Shown here one piece after another: positions 1 to 8,866 of a DNA stretch of 64,000 nt. The translations under genes were made by a program, and so were the position numbers. The notes beneath the pieces are model-generated. The model searched no databases, had not been told where the DNA came from, and worked only from the letters and a program-made list of their open reading frames with translations. Source of the DNA: Amycolatopsis eburnea (lineage in GTDB: Bacteria > Actinomycetota > Actinomycetes > Mycobacteriales > Pseudonocardiaceae); assembly GCF_003937945.1 (NCBI RefSeq), contig NZ_RSEC01000062.1:302256-366255 (forward strand), given 5' to 3'. Numbering within the stretch: position 1 is the first letter of the stretch; the number at the start of each line of letters is the position of its first letter.

Positions 1-1509
1 GGACGGCGGGGAAGCGTTGGTGCGCAACGCTTCCACGACGTACAGCGGGAACCCGCCGGTGGCCGCGTGGAGCAGGGCGCGGTCCGGTTCGGACAGCGGG
101 TGCCCGGCGACCGCCTCGCCGAGGCGGGCGGTGCCCTCGGCGTCGAACGGGCGCAGGGGCAGCTCGGCCAGCCTGCCCTCGGCGCGCAGGTGCGCGGTCC
201 AGGCCTCGACCCGGGCGTCGACGTGGCCGTCGCGCAGCGTGCCGGCGACCAGCAGCGGCGCGTCCGGCAGGAGGCCGAGGCAGAACGCGAGGAACGCGCC
301 GGTCTCTTCGTCGCACCACTGGACGTTGTCGAGCACCAGCAGGACCGGCCGCCCGCCGGCGGTCAGCGCGCGAGCCAGCCCCTCGAAGAACCGCAGGCGC
401 TGCCACGCGTCGACCGTGGGGTGCCCGCCCGCGGCCGGGCGCGGGGCGGGCAGCAGCCGGTCGACCTCGGCGCGCCACACCGGTTCCAGGGACCCCGCCG
501 CCCGCTGCACCGACGGCGTGCGCAGCCACTCGGCCACCGGGGCCAGCGGGAGCCGGCCGGCCGAGCCGAAGCAGCGGCCGGTGGCCACGACGGCGCCTTC
601 CGCGCCCGCCAGCGCGGCCAGCTCGGCGACGAGCCGCGTCTTGCCGACCCCGGCGTCGCCGCGCACGAGGACGATCCCGGCCCGGCCCGCCGCGGCCGCG
701 TGCCACGCCTCGCCGAGCCGGGCCAGCTCCGCGGCCCGGCCGACGAGCCCGGGTGCCGCCGCCCGCCGGACCTCGGGACCCGGCCGGGCGAGCAGCCGGC
801 GCAGCGCCGCCCGGGTCGGCTCCGCCGGGACGACGCCGAGCTCGCGCTCGAGGACCGACGCGCACCGGTGGTAGGTGCTCACCGCGCCCGCCCGGTCCCC
901 GGCGTCGGCCTGCAGCCCCATCAGGGTCCGGTAGCCGGTCTCTTCGAGGGGCCGCAGCCGGATCCGGCGCCGGGCCGCGGCCAGCGCGGCGGCGGGGTCG
1001 CCCGACGGCGTCCGGCAGATCAGGTCGCACAGCTCGACGCACCGGCGGTCGAGCTCGGCGCGGGCCGCCAGCACCCAGTCGTCGGCCAGGCCGGGCAGCA
1101 GCTCCCCGCGGTGGACCGCCAGCGCCGCGTGGGCGTGGGTGAGCACGTCCTCGGCGTCCTCGGCGGCGAGCGCGGCCCGGTAGGCGGCGTCGAATTCCCG
1201 GACGTCGACCCGGCTCGACGGCGTGTCGCGCCAGCACAGGTCGCGCCCGGTGACCACCAGGGACGGCGGATCGCCCAGCACCCGGCGCAGCTGGTGCAGC
1301 TCGCGGCGCAGGTTCGTGAGCGCCTGCGCGTCGGTGGAGTCCGGCCAGAACAGCCCGGCGATCCGGCGCCGGGGCTGCGCCAGGCCGGCGTGCACGACGA
1401 GGTGCGCCACGAGCGCGACCGACCGCGGCGACCGCGTCAGCACGGCCCCGGTCGCGTCGTCGGCGATCACCTGCTCGCCCAGCAGCGAAACGCGCAGCAC
1501 CCCGGTCAC
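1..1509 (-). CDS. SARP/BTAD-type transcriptional regulator with AAA ATPase domain (partial, 3' end outside window)
   Basis: The reading frame is open from a GTG at 1509 to the left edge, so about 503 N-terminal residues are visible. An OmpR-type winged-helix DNA-binding region (about residues 1-95) is followed by a bacterial transcriptional activation (BTAD) helical domain (about 95-245), as in SARP and AfsR-like activators. A nucleotide-binding module follows, with a Walker A motif GDAGVGKT at residues 284-291 (DNA 637-660) and a Walker B-like LLVLDNVQW further on. AfsR/LuxR-type regulators with this order usually activate secondary metabolism or exported functions; the target here is unknown. 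It is divergent from sthA with about 80 bp between them. A C-terminal TPR or LuxR domain may lie outside the window. Confidence 0.85.
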   Translation of the reverse strand, partial: MTGVLRVSLLGEQVIADDATGAVLTRSPRSVALVAHLVVHAGLAQPRRRIAGLFWPDSTDAQALTNLRRELHQLRRVLGDPPSLVVTGRDLCWRDTPSSRVDVREFDAAYRAALAAEDAEDVLTHAHAALAVHRGELLPGLADDWVLAARAELDRRCVELCDLICRTPSGDPAAALAAARRRIRLRPLEETGYRTLMGLQADAGDRAGAVSTYHRCASVLERELGVVPAEPTRAALRRLLARPGPEVRRAAAPGLVGRAAELARLGEAWHAAAAGRAGIVLVRGDAGVGKTRLVAELAALAGAEGAVVATGRCFGSAGRLPLAPVAEWLRTPSVQRAAGSLEPVWRAEVDRLLPAPRPAAGGHPTVDAWQRLRFFEGLARALTAGGRPVLLVLDNVQWCDEETGAFLAFCLGLLPDAPLLVAGTLRDGHVDARVEAWTAHLRAEGRLAELPLRPFDAEGTARLGEAVAGHPLSEPDRALLHAATGGFPLYVVEALRTNASPPS

Positions 1510-1591
1510 GCTAGTCCGGCCGCCGGGTCGCGGGCGGATCTTCACCGGGCAGGGGTTGCGCCGGGGCGCCCGGGTGCGCAGGCTCGACGTC

Positions 1592-3004
1592 GTGAGCGAG
1601 CACGAGTACGACCTCATCGTCATCGGTTCGGGCCCGGGCGGGCAGAAGGCCGCGATCGCCGCGGCGAAGCTGGGCAAGCGGGTGGCGGTCGTGGACCGGC
1701 ACGACATGGTCGGCGGGGTGTGCGTCAACACCGGCACGATCCCGTCCAAGACGCTGCGCGAAGCGGTGCTCTACCTGACCGGGATGAACCAGCGCGAGCT
1801 GTACGGCGCGAGCTACCGCGTCAAGCAGGACATCACCATCGCCGACCTGCTCGCGCGCACCCAGCACGTCGTCGGGCGCGAGGTCCAGGTCGTGCGCGCG
1901 CAGCTGATGCGCAACCACGTCGACCTCATCCCCGGCACCGGCTCGTTCGCCGACGCGCACACCGTGGTCGTCGAGAGCAAGCACCCGGGCGACCGCCGGA
2001 CGCTGAGCGGCGACCACATCGTCATCGCCACCGGCACCCGCCCGGCGCGGCCCGGCCACGTCGACTTCGACGCCGCCCGCGTCCTCGACTCCGACGAGAT
2101 CCTGCGGCTCGAGCAGATCCCGTCGTCGCTCGTGGTGGTCGGCGCCGGCGTGATCGGCATCGAGTACGCGTCGATGTTCGCCGCGCTCGGCTCGCGCGTG
2201 ACCGTGGTCGAGCAGCGCGACCAGATGCTCGACTTCTGCGACCCGGAGATCGTCGAGTCACTGAAATTCCAGTTGCGCGACCTCGGCGTCACGTTCCGCT
2301 TCGGCGAGAAGGTCGCGGACGTCGCGGTGTCCGAGGACGCCACGATCACCACCCTGGTCAGCGGCAAGCGCATCCCGGCCGACGGCGTCATGTACTCCGC
2401 GGGCCGCCAGGGCATGACCGGCGACCTGAACCTGGAAGCGGCGGGCCTGACCGCGGACGGCCGCGGCAGGCTGGTCGTCGACGAGAACTACCGCACCGAG
2501 GTCCCGCACATCTACGCGGTCGGCGACGTGATCGGCTTCCCGGCACTGGCGGCGACGTCGATGGACCAGGGCAGGCTGGCCGCGTACCACGCGTTCGGCG
2601 AACCGGCGAACGGCCTGGGCGCGCTGCAGCCGATCGGCATCTACACCATCCCGGAGATCTCGTACGTCGGCTCGACGGAGGCCCAGCTGACGTCGTCGTC
2701 GGTGCCGTACGAGGTCGGGATCGCGCGCTACCGCGAGCTGGCGCGCGGGCAGATCACCGGCGACAGCTACGGGATGCTCAAGCTCCTGGTGTCCACGACG
2801 GACCGGAAGCTGCTGGGCGTGCACGTCTTCGGCACGGGCGCGACCGACCTGGTCCACATCGGACAGGCGGTGATGGGCTGCGGCGGGACGGTCGACTACC
2901 TGGTGGACGCGGTCTTCAACTACCCGACGCTGTCGGAGGCGTACAAGGTGGCGGCGCTGGACGCGACGAACAAGATCCGGGCGCTGGACCGCTTCTCGTC
3001 CTGA
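1592..3004 (+). CDS. sthA: Si-specific (soluble) NAD(P)+ transhydrogenase
   Basis: This is a flavoprotein of the pyridine nucleotide-disulfide oxidoreductase family, 470 residues, the usual length for SthA. The N-terminal FAD-binding motif GSGPGG lies near residue 12 and a second Rossmann motif (GAGVIGIEYAS) near residue 185. The segment GGVCVNTGTIPSKT carries only one of the two redox cysteines found in lipoamide dehydrogenase or glutathione reductase. That pattern separates SthA from its disulfide-using relatives. The enzyme moves reducing equivalents between NADPH and NAD+ in the cytosol. The GTG at 1592 was chosen because the FAD-binding strand begins a few residues later; upstream in-frame sequence overlaps the promoter of the divergent regulator. 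Confidence 0.9.
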   Translation: MSEHEYDLIVIGSGPGGQKAAIAAAKLGKRVAVVDRHDMVGGVCVNTGTIPSKTLREAVLYLTGMNQRELYGASYRVKQDITIADLLARTQHVVGREVQVVRAQLMRNHVDLIPGTGSFADAHTVVVESKHPGDRRTLSGDHIVIATGTRPARPGHVDFDAARVLDSDEILRLEQIPSSLVVVGAGVIGIEYASMFAALGSRVTVVEQRDQMLDFCDPEIVESLKFQLRDLGVTFRFGEKVADVAVSEDATITTLVSGKRIPADGVMYSAGRQGMTGDLNLEAAGLTADGRGRLVVDENYRTEVPHIYAVGDVIGFPALAATSMDQGRLAAYHAFGEPANGLGALQPIGIYTIPEISYVGSTEAQLTSSSVPYEVGIARYRELARGQITGDSYGMLKLLVSTTDRKLLGVHVFGTGATDLVHIGQAVMGCGGTVDYLVDAVFNYPTLSEAYKVAALDATNKIRALDRFSS

Positions 3005-3073
3005 GCGGGCGGTCCGGCGCGGCACTTCAGGGCCCCGGCAAATTCGGGCAGCACGGGCGATCCGCCCCTCCGC

Positions 3074-3210
3074 GATGTCATGAAAGAGTCGTTCACCTCG
3101 TCGGACGACATGAACGACCCTTTCACGGCATCCCCGCGACGCCGGGCAGACCACGCGGCCGGCCTGCAGTCGGTCACCCGCTCGCCGGCGCGACTTTGCC
3201 GGGACCCCAC
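3074..3210. repeat. Dispersed palindromic intergenic element, family 1, copy A
   Basis: Two 22-bp arms (3074-3095 and 3111-3132) are inverted repeats of each other with 19 of 22 matches; both contain the core TGAAAGRGTCGTTCA. The flank from 3132 to about 3210 also matches the sequence after copy C near 41974-42055 (GC-rich, ending in a CGGCGCGA-type stretch). The 299-base gap between sthA and the radical SAM gene holds only this element and no credible gene. It could serve as a terminator for sthA. Confidence 0.8.
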
Positions 3211-3303
3211 CGCGGTCCGCCTCAGGAACCCCACCAGCACCACCCGATTCCCCTGCCCCGAACCGGTTTGACACCCGACTAGAACATATGTTCGACTGGC
3301 CGC

Positions 3304-5199
3304 GTGCGATGGGATCGGCAGCGAGCAGGGGAGGGTGAGCCGGCACTGCCCGGGCTGGAGGGCCTGGTGCGTTCCGTGCGGTCACCGGAATTCGACGGCG
3401 TCACCTTCCACGAGGTGCACGCGCGCTCGGTGCTGAACAAGGTGCCCGCCGGCTCCGGCGTGCCGTTCGGCTGGACCGTGAACCCCTACCGCGGCTGCTC
3501 CCACGCCTGCACCTACTGCCTCGAAGGCGGCACCCGGATCCTGATGGCCGACGGCCGCACCAAGGCGCTGGCCGAGCTGGAGGTCGGGGACGCCCTCTAC
3601 GGCACCCGCGGCCACGGCGCGGCCCGGCGGCTGGTGCCGACCCGGGTCGAAGCGCACTGGACGACCTTGCGCGCCGCCTACCGGGTGACGCTCGACGACG
3701 GCACTCGGCTCGTCGCCGGCGGGGATCACCGGTTCCTCACCAGCAAGGGGTGGAAGCACGTCACCGGCAGCAAGTTCGGCGCCGCCCAGCGGCCGCACCT
3801 CGAGGCCGGGACCGAGCTGATCGGCGTCGGGCGGTTCGCGCCGACGCCGGACGAAACGCTCGGGTACCGCGCCGGGTACCTCTGCGGGATGCTGCGCTCC
3901 GGCGGGTTCGCCGCCGAGCCCGACGCCGCCGCCCGCGCACTCGGGTACCTGCCCGACTTCGGGTCGTCCGTCGGGTTCCTGAAGGTGCCGCCGGACCCGG
4001 ACGCGCACTGGCAGCGCGGGTTCCTCGCCGGCGTCTTCGACCTCGCGGGCGGCTACGGCCGCGGCATCCTCACGATCGCGCACGACGAACCCGAGATCAC
4101 CGACGCCGTAGCCGCCGCGCTGGCGCGGTTCGGCTTCGCGCGCCAGCTCGACGAGGTGCCGAAGTTCCCGTCGCGGCAGGAGGTCCGGCTGCTCGGCGGC
4201 GCCGGGGAGGTGCTGCGGTTCCTGCACGTGAGCAACCCGGCGGTGACGTGGAAGCGGTCGCTGGACGGCACGGTGATCGGCGCGAGCCGCCGCCGCGTCG
4301 AGGCGGTCGAGCCGCTGGGCCTGCAGCTGCCGCTGTTCGACATCACCACCGGCACCGGCGACTTCATCGCCGACGGCATGGTGTCCCACAACTGCTTCGC
4401 CCGGAACACCCACACCTACCTCGACTTCGACGCCGGCCGCGACTTCGACACCCAGGTGGTCGTCAAGGTCAACGCCCCGCAGGTGCTCACCGCGCAGCTG
4501 AAGAAGCCGTCGTGGCGGCGCGAGCACGTCGCGATGGGCACCAACACCGACCCGTACCAGCGCGCGGAGGGCCGCTACCGGCTGATGCCGGGCATCATCA
4601 CGGCGCTGGCGCGCTCCGGCACCCCGCTGTCGGTGCTCACGAAGGGCACCGTGCTGGCGCGGGACCTGCCCCTGCTGCGGGACGTCTCCGCCGACGTGCC
4701 GGTCGGGCTCGCGGTGTCGCTCGCGCTGCTCGACGGCGAGCTCCAGCACCGCCTCGAACCCGGCACGCCGAGCCCGCGGGCGCGGCTCGAGCTGATCCGC
4801 AAGGCCCGGGACGCCGGGCTGCCGTGCTCGGTGCTGGTGGCGCCGGTGCTGCCGTGGCTGACCGACTCCGCCGAGGCCCTCGACGCCCTGTTCGCGCAGC
4901 TCGCCGACGTCGGCGCGTCGAGCGTGACGGTGTTCCCGCTGCACCTGCGGCCCGGCGCCCGCGAGTGGTTCGGCCGCTGGCTGGCCGGCTCGTACCCGGC
5001 GCTCGTCCCGCGGTACCGGGAGCTGTACGCGCGGGGCAGCTACGTCCAGAAGGCGTACCGGGAGCGGCTCGCCGAGCGCGTCGCGCCCCTGCTGCGGCGG
5101 CACGGGCTGGCCCCGAAAACCGGCTACGACCCTCGCGACCCCGAACCGGCGGCCGCCCCGGAACCGGCCGCGCCCGCCGAGCAGCTGCGCCTGCTCTGA
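3304..5199 (+). CDS. Rv2578c-family radical SAM protein interrupted by an intein
   Basis: The 631-residue precursor encodes a radical SAM protein related to M. tuberculosis Rv2578c and SplB-like enzymes. Residues 1-71 and 364-631 are extein (339 residues after splicing, the normal family length). The iron-sulfur motif CSHACTYC starts at Cys65, with Cys69; the third cysteine is supplied by Cys364 after splicing (in the precursor Cys72 of the intein holds that place). Residues 72-363 are the intein. The GTG start gives the family-typical N-terminus MRW. Substrate and product are unknown for this family; radical SAM chemistry uses SAM and a 4Fe-4S cluster. The intein boundaries follow from Cys1, the C-terminal His-Asn and the +1 Cys. 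Confidence 0.92.
   Translation: MRWDRQRAGEGEPALPGLEGLVRSVRSPEFDGVTFHEVHARSVLNKVPAGSGVPFGWTVNPYRGCSHACTYCLEGGTRILMADGRTKALAELEVGDALYGTRGHGAARRLVPTRVEAHWTTLRAAYRVTLDDGTRLVAGGDHRFLTSKGWKHVTGSKFGAAQRPHLEAGTELIGVGRFAPTPDETLGYRAGYLCGMLRSGGFAAEPDAAARALGYLPDFGSSVGFLKVPPDPDAHWQRGFLAGVFDLAGGYGRGILTIAHDEPEITDAVAAALARFGFARQLDEVPKFPSRQEVRLLGGAGEVLRFLHVSNPAVTWKRSLDGTVIGASRRRVEAVEPLGLQLPLFDITTGTGDFIADGMVSHNCFARNTHTYLDFDAGRDFDTQVVVKVNAPQVLTAQLKKPSWRREHVAMGTNTDPYQRAEGRYRLMPGIITALARSGTPLSVLTKGTVLARDLPLLRDVSADVPVGLAVSLALLDGELQHRLEPGTPSPRARLELIRKARDAGLPCSVLVAPVLPWLTDSAEALDALFAQLADVGASSVTVFPLHLRPGAREWFGRWLAGSYPALVPRYRELYARGSYVQKAYRERLAERVAPLLRRHGLAPKTGYDPRDPEPAAAPEPAAPAEQLRLL
3517..4392 (+). other. Intein with degenerate LAGLIDADG endonuclease region
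   Basis: The intein spans residues 72-363 (292 residues). Splicing block A starts with Cys1 (CLEGGTRILMADGRT). A block B-like region AGGDHRFLT lies near residue 140. The end carries TGTGDFIADGMVSHN followed by +1 Cys. Two LAGLIDADG-like segments remain, at residues 193-201 (LCGMLRSGG) and 241-249 (LAGVFDLAG). The eighth, catalytic acidic position is Gly200 in the first and Ala248 in the second, and only about 40 residues separate them. I infer a splicing-competent intein whose homing endonuclease is dead and shrinking. Confidence 0.88.
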
Positions 5200-5201
5200 C
5201 G

Positions 5202-5214
5202 GTCCACTGTGGAC
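5202..5214. repeat. GTCCAC-T-GTGGAC palindrome (site 1 of 4)
   Basis: This is a perfect 13-bp odd palindrome; one more G/C pair on each side makes 15 bp. It lies 3 bp after the stop of the radical SAM gene. The same sequence with T or A in the centre occurs three more times in the window, each time inside a gene. Confidence 0.7.
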
Positions 5215-5364
5215 CATCCGGGTGACGCGCTGCGCCGTTCGACGTAATCGCCGGGCCGGTGCGCCGCGTTGTCCCGGGCTTGCGGGAAAATGTCCGATCG
5301 TGCCGTTGTCGTCCGGCGTCACCGGCGCCTAACGTCGAAGGGATCGATCCGGAAGGAGCGGACG

Positions 5365-5967
5365 GTGACGACCTCGCAGACCGATCGCGTCGCGGCCGCC
5401 CGGCTCGCCTGGGCCGCGCTGAAGCTGACCCGGGCCGGCAGGCACCCCGTCGGCGTCGACCGGCTGGCCGCGATCGTCGGCGTCGCCCCCGCCGAAGCCC
5501 GGCGGCTGGTCGAGCTGATCGGCTTCACCCTGCGCCGCGACCTCGTCTCGACCGGCCCCGCCCCGCGCGGCGCCCACCACCGGCCGGAGCCCGCCGAAGG
5601 CACCCTCGGCGCCGGCCCGGACGGCTCGGTCGACATGTTCCTGCTGGCCATCGCCACCGGCGAGCGCGTGCACGCGGCCGCGGTCTGCCCGGTCACCGGC
5701 ACCCACATCCGGATCGACCTGACGAGCCACGGCATCCTGCAGGCCGACCCGCCGACCGCGGTGGTGGCCGCGATCGACCTCGGCTTCGGCCTGGCGAACG
5801 TCGACGCGGTGGCCTGCGCCGGCCAGCCGTTCTTCGCCTCGGCGTCGGCCGCGGCGAGCTGGCTGGTGGCCCACCCGGGCGGCCGGATCTACCAGGTGGC
5901 GGCCTACCTGGCCCAAGCTCACCGCCTGGTCGCGGCGCTGGAGGCCCGGCCCAGGCACGTCCTCTGA
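5365..5967 (+). CDS. MerB-like (alkylmercury lyase-fold) protein, catalytic Cys not conserved
   Basis: The protein has 200 residues. The N-terminal half looks like a small winged helix. The C-terminal half resembles organomercurial lyase MerB: CPVTGTHIRI (Cys108) matches the MerB segment with Cys117, and CAGQPFFAS (Cys151) matches the region of catalytic Cys159. Aligned by spacing, Asp90 falls at MerB Asp99, but the position of catalytic Cys96 is Gly87. So it is likely not an active mercury lyase; a role in sensing or another thiol function is possible. GTG 5365 has an AAGGAG ribosome site at 5353-5358. No mer genes are nearby, and aspS follows in the same direction. Confidence 0.65.
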   Translation: MTTSQTDRVAAARLAWAALKLTRAGRHPVGVDRLAAIVGVAPAEARRLVELIGFTLRRDLVSTGPAPRGAHHRPEPAEGTLGAGPDGSVDMFLLAIATGERVHAAAVCPVTGTHIRIDLTSHGILQADPPTAVVAAIDLGFGLANVDAVACAGQPFFASASAAASWLVAHPGGRIYQVAAYLAQAHRLVAALEARPRHVL

Positions 5968-6064
5968 AGCGAGCGCCCGCCGACGTCGTAGGCTGGGCTG
6001 TTCGTTAGCCTTGCGGTGGCGACAACCGCCGCTGGAAAGCCCATCTCGAAGGAGAGCAGTCGCA

Positions 6065-7840
6065 GTGCTCCGCACCCACCAAGCCGGCACCCTGCGTGCC
6101 GGACAGGCCGGACAGACCGTCACCCTCACCGGATGGGTGGCCCGGCGGCGCGATCACGGCGGCGTCATCTTCATCGACCTGAGGGACGCCAGCGGCGTCG
6201 CCCAGGTCGTCTTCCGCGAAGGCGAGATGGCCGAGCGCGCGCACGCGCTGCGCTCCGAATTCTGCGTCAAGATCGTCGGCGAGGTCGCGAAGCGCCCCGA
6301 AGGCAACGCCAACGCCGAGATCCCGACCGGCGAGATCGAGGTGCTGGCCACCGGGCTCGAGGTGCTCTCGGAGTCCGCGCCGCTGCCGTTCCCGATCGAC
6401 GACCGGGTCGACGTCGGCGAAGAGGTCCGCCTCAAGCACCGCTACCTCGACCTGCGCCGCAGCGGCCCGGCCGCCGCCATGCGCCTGCGCAGCGAGGTCA
6501 GCCGCGCCGCGCGCGAGGTGCTGCACGCCCAGGACTTCGTCGAGATCGAGACCCCGACGATGACCCGCTCGACGCCCGAAGGCGCGCGCGACTTCCTGGT
6601 CCCGGCCCGGCTCAAGCCCGGCTCCTGGTACGCGCTGCCGCAGTCGCCGCAGCTGTTCAAGCAGCTGCTCATGGTCGGCGGCATGGAGCGGTACTACCAG
6701 ATCGCCCGCTGCTACCGCGACGAAGACTTCCGCGCCGACCGCCAGCCCGAGTTCACCCAGCTCGACATCGAGATGAGCTTCGTCGAGCAGGACGACGTCA
6801 TCGACATCGGCGAGCAGATCGTCTCGGCGCTGTGGAAGCTGATCGGGCACGAGATCCCGCGGCCCATCCCGCGCATCACCTACCACGAGGCGATGGCCAA
6901 GTACGGCTCGGACAAGCCGGACCTGCGCTTCGACCTCGAGATCACCGACATGACGGAGTTCTTCGCCGACACGCCGTTCCGCGTGTTCCAGGCGCCCTAC
7001 GTCGGCGCGGTCGTGATGGCGGGCGGCGCCGACCAGCCCCGCCGCCAGCTCGACGCGTGGCAGGAGTGGGCGAAGCAGCGCGGCGCGCGCGGCCTCGCGT
7101 ACATCCTGGTCAACGAGGACGGCACGCTCGGCGGCCCGGTCGCGAAGAACCTGTCGGAGACCGAGCGCGAGAACGTCGCCGCCGCGGCGGGCGCCAAGCC
7201 GGGCGACTGCATCTTCTTCTCCGCGGGCAAGGCGTCGAGCACGCAGCCGCTGCTGGGCGCCGCACGCGACGAGATCGGCAAGCGCCTCGGCCTGATCGAC
7301 GAGAACGCCTGGTCGTTCGTGTGGGTCGTCGACGCGCCGCTGTTCGCGCCGGTCGAGGACATCGGCGACGACGTCGCCGTCGGCTCCGGCAAGTGGACCG
7401 CCGTGCACCACGCGTTCACCTCGCCGACCCCGGAGTGGATCGACAAGTTCGAGCAGGACCCGGGCAACGCCCTGGCCTACGCCTACGACATCGTCTGCAA
7501 CGGCAACGAGATCGGCGGTGGCTCGATCCGTATCCACCGCGGCGACGTCCAGAAGCGCGTGTTCAACCTGATGGGCCTCAGCGACGTGGAGGCGCAGGAG
7601 AAGTTCGGCTTCCTGCTCGACGCCTTCGCCTTCGGCCCCCCGCCGCACGGCGGCATCGCCTTCGGCTGGGACCGCATCGTCATGCTGCTGGCCAAGGCCG
7701 ACTCGCTGCGTGACGTGATCGCGTTCCCGAAGACCGGCGGCGGGTACGACCCGCTGACCGCGGCGCCGGCCCCGATCACGGCGCAGCAGCGCAAGGAAGC
7801 CGGCATCGACGCGAAGCCGGCCCCCGCCCCGCAGAACTAG
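6065..7840 (+). CDS. aspS: Aspartate-tRNA ligase
   Basis: This 591-residue class II aminoacyl-tRNA synthetase charges tRNA-Asp with aspartate in the cytosol. The N-terminal OB-fold anticodon-binding domain (GWVARRRDHGGVIFIDLRD) is followed by the catalytic core with motif 2 (CYRDEDFRADRQPEFTQLD), the GAD insertion domain and motif 3 (HGGIAFGWDRI). The length is that of the bacterial-type enzyme. The GTG start is preceded by GAAGGAG near 6049. The stop codon overlaps the start of the DUF389 gene by one base, which suggests one transcript. Confidence 0.95.
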   Translation: MLRTHQAGTLRAGQAGQTVTLTGWVARRRDHGGVIFIDLRDASGVAQVVFREGEMAERAHALRSEFCVKIVGEVAKRPEGNANAEIPTGEIEVLATGLEVLSESAPLPFPIDDRVDVGEEVRLKHRYLDLRRSGPAAAMRLRSEVSRAAREVLHAQDFVEIETPTMTRSTPEGARDFLVPARLKPGSWYALPQSPQLFKQLLMVGGMERYYQIARCYRDEDFRADRQPEFTQLDIEMSFVEQDDVIDIGEQIVSALWKLIGHEIPRPIPRITYHEAMAKYGSDKPDLRFDLEITDMTEFFADTPFRVFQAPYVGAVVMAGGADQPRRQLDAWQEWAKQRGARGLAYILVNEDGTLGGPVAKNLSETERENVAAAAGAKPGDCIFFSAGKASSTQPLLGAARDEIGKRLGLIDENAWSFVWVVDAPLFAPVEDIGDDVAVGSGKWTAVHHAFTSPTPEWIDKFEQDPGNALAYAYDIVCNGNEIGGGSIRIHRGDVQKRVFNLMGLSDVEAQEKFGFLLDAFAFGPPPHGGIAFGWDRIVMLLAKADSLRDVIAFPKTGGGYDPLTAAPAPITAQQRKEAGIDAKPAPAPQN

Positions 7841-8787
7841 TGCTGCACCTCAGGGCCGTGTGCCCGCCGGAGAAGACCGCCGAGGCGCTCGGCATCCTGC
7901 GGGCCCACGCCGGGACGGCGCACCTGGTCGTGCACCGCGGTGCCGCCGTCTCGCCCGAAGGCGACCTGGTCGAGGCCGACATCGCGCGCGAGGCGGCGGA
8001 CGAGATCCTCGAGGCGCTGTGCGTGCTCGAGCTCGACCACACCGGTGGCATCACGCTCGAAGCGCTCGACACGGCGCTTTCGGACGCCGCCGACCGGGCG
8101 GAAGAGGCCGCGCCGGGCGAGGGCGCGGACGCCGTGGTGTGGGAGGAGCTGCTCGCGCGCACCGGCGAGGAGTCGCGGCTGAACGTGACGTTCCTGGCCT
8201 TCCTCACCATCGCCTGCCTGCTGGCCGCGGTCGGCGTGCTGACGGACTCCGCGGTGACGATCGTCGGCGCGATGGTCGTCGGGCCGGAGTTCGGCCCGCT
8301 CGCCGCGCTCGCGGTGGGGGTGGTGCTGCGGCGCTGGGACCTCGTCCGGCTCGCGGGCGCCGCGCTCGGCGTCGGCTTCCCGCTGGCGATGGCCGTGACG
8401 CTGGGTGGCGCGCTGCTGGTGCGCGCGACCGACGTCTTCGGCGAAAAGGCGTTCGAGCTGAAGCAGCACAGCGACGTCGACTTCGTCTTCTCGGTCGGGG
8501 TGCCGTCCCTGGTCGTGGCGATGCTGGCCGGCGCCGCGGGGATGCTGGCCATGACGTCGGCGAAATCGGCCGCGCTGGTGGGCGTGTTCATCTCCGTGAC
8601 GACGGTTCCCGCCGCGGGTTACGCGATGGTGGCGGCCGTGGCGGGGGAGTGGAGCCGATGCGTCCAATCGGTGGGTCAGCTGCTCGTGAACCTTCTCGGA
8701 ATCGTTGCAGCAGCGGCCATTGTGTTGATCGTGCGCCGGAATGGGCAACGTTCACCCGTGGGGATGCGTCCGCTTTCACGCGGGTGA
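7840..8787 (+). CDS. DUF389 family integral membrane protein
   Basis: The protein has 315 residues. The N-terminal part (about 1-100) is soluble and resembles the regulatory region of TIGR00341/DUF389 proteins. From about residue 115 there are five to six hydrophobic helices, including VGAMVVGPEFGPLAALAVGV and a second glycine-rich helix pair. DUF389 proteins are widespread in actinobacteria and their function is not established. The GTG start overlaps the aspS stop (TAGTG), so translation is probably coupled. Confidence 0.8.
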   Translation: MLHLRAVCPPEKTAEALGILRAHAGTAHLVVHRGAAVSPEGDLVEADIAREAADEILEALCVLELDHTGGITLEALDTALSDAADRAEEAAPGEGADAVVWEELLARTGEESRLNVTFLAFLTIACLLAAVGVLTDSAVTIVGAMVVGPEFGPLAALAVGVVLRRWDLVRLAGAALGVGFPLAMAVTLGGALLVRATDVFGEKAFELKQHSDVDFVFSVGVPSLVVAMLAGAAGMLAMTSAKSAALVGVFISVTTVPAAGYAMVAAVAGEWSRCVQSVGQLLVNLLGIVAAAAIVLIVRRNGQRSPVGMRPLSRG

Positions 8788-8852
8788 CCCGTATCCGGGT
8801 GGGATGCGTCTTCTTGTCCGGATGTCAGTAGTCATGGTTGCTCAGTCACGAG

Positions 8853-8858
8853 TAGGGT
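8853..8858 (+). promoter_or_regulatory. Candidate -10 element for a leaderless mRNA
   Basis: TAGGGT ends 8 bases before ATG 8867, the spacing expected when transcription starts at or next to the start codon. No ribosome site precedes the ATG and no good -35 was seen. Confidence 0.45.
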
Positions 8859-8866
8859 CGGTGCCA

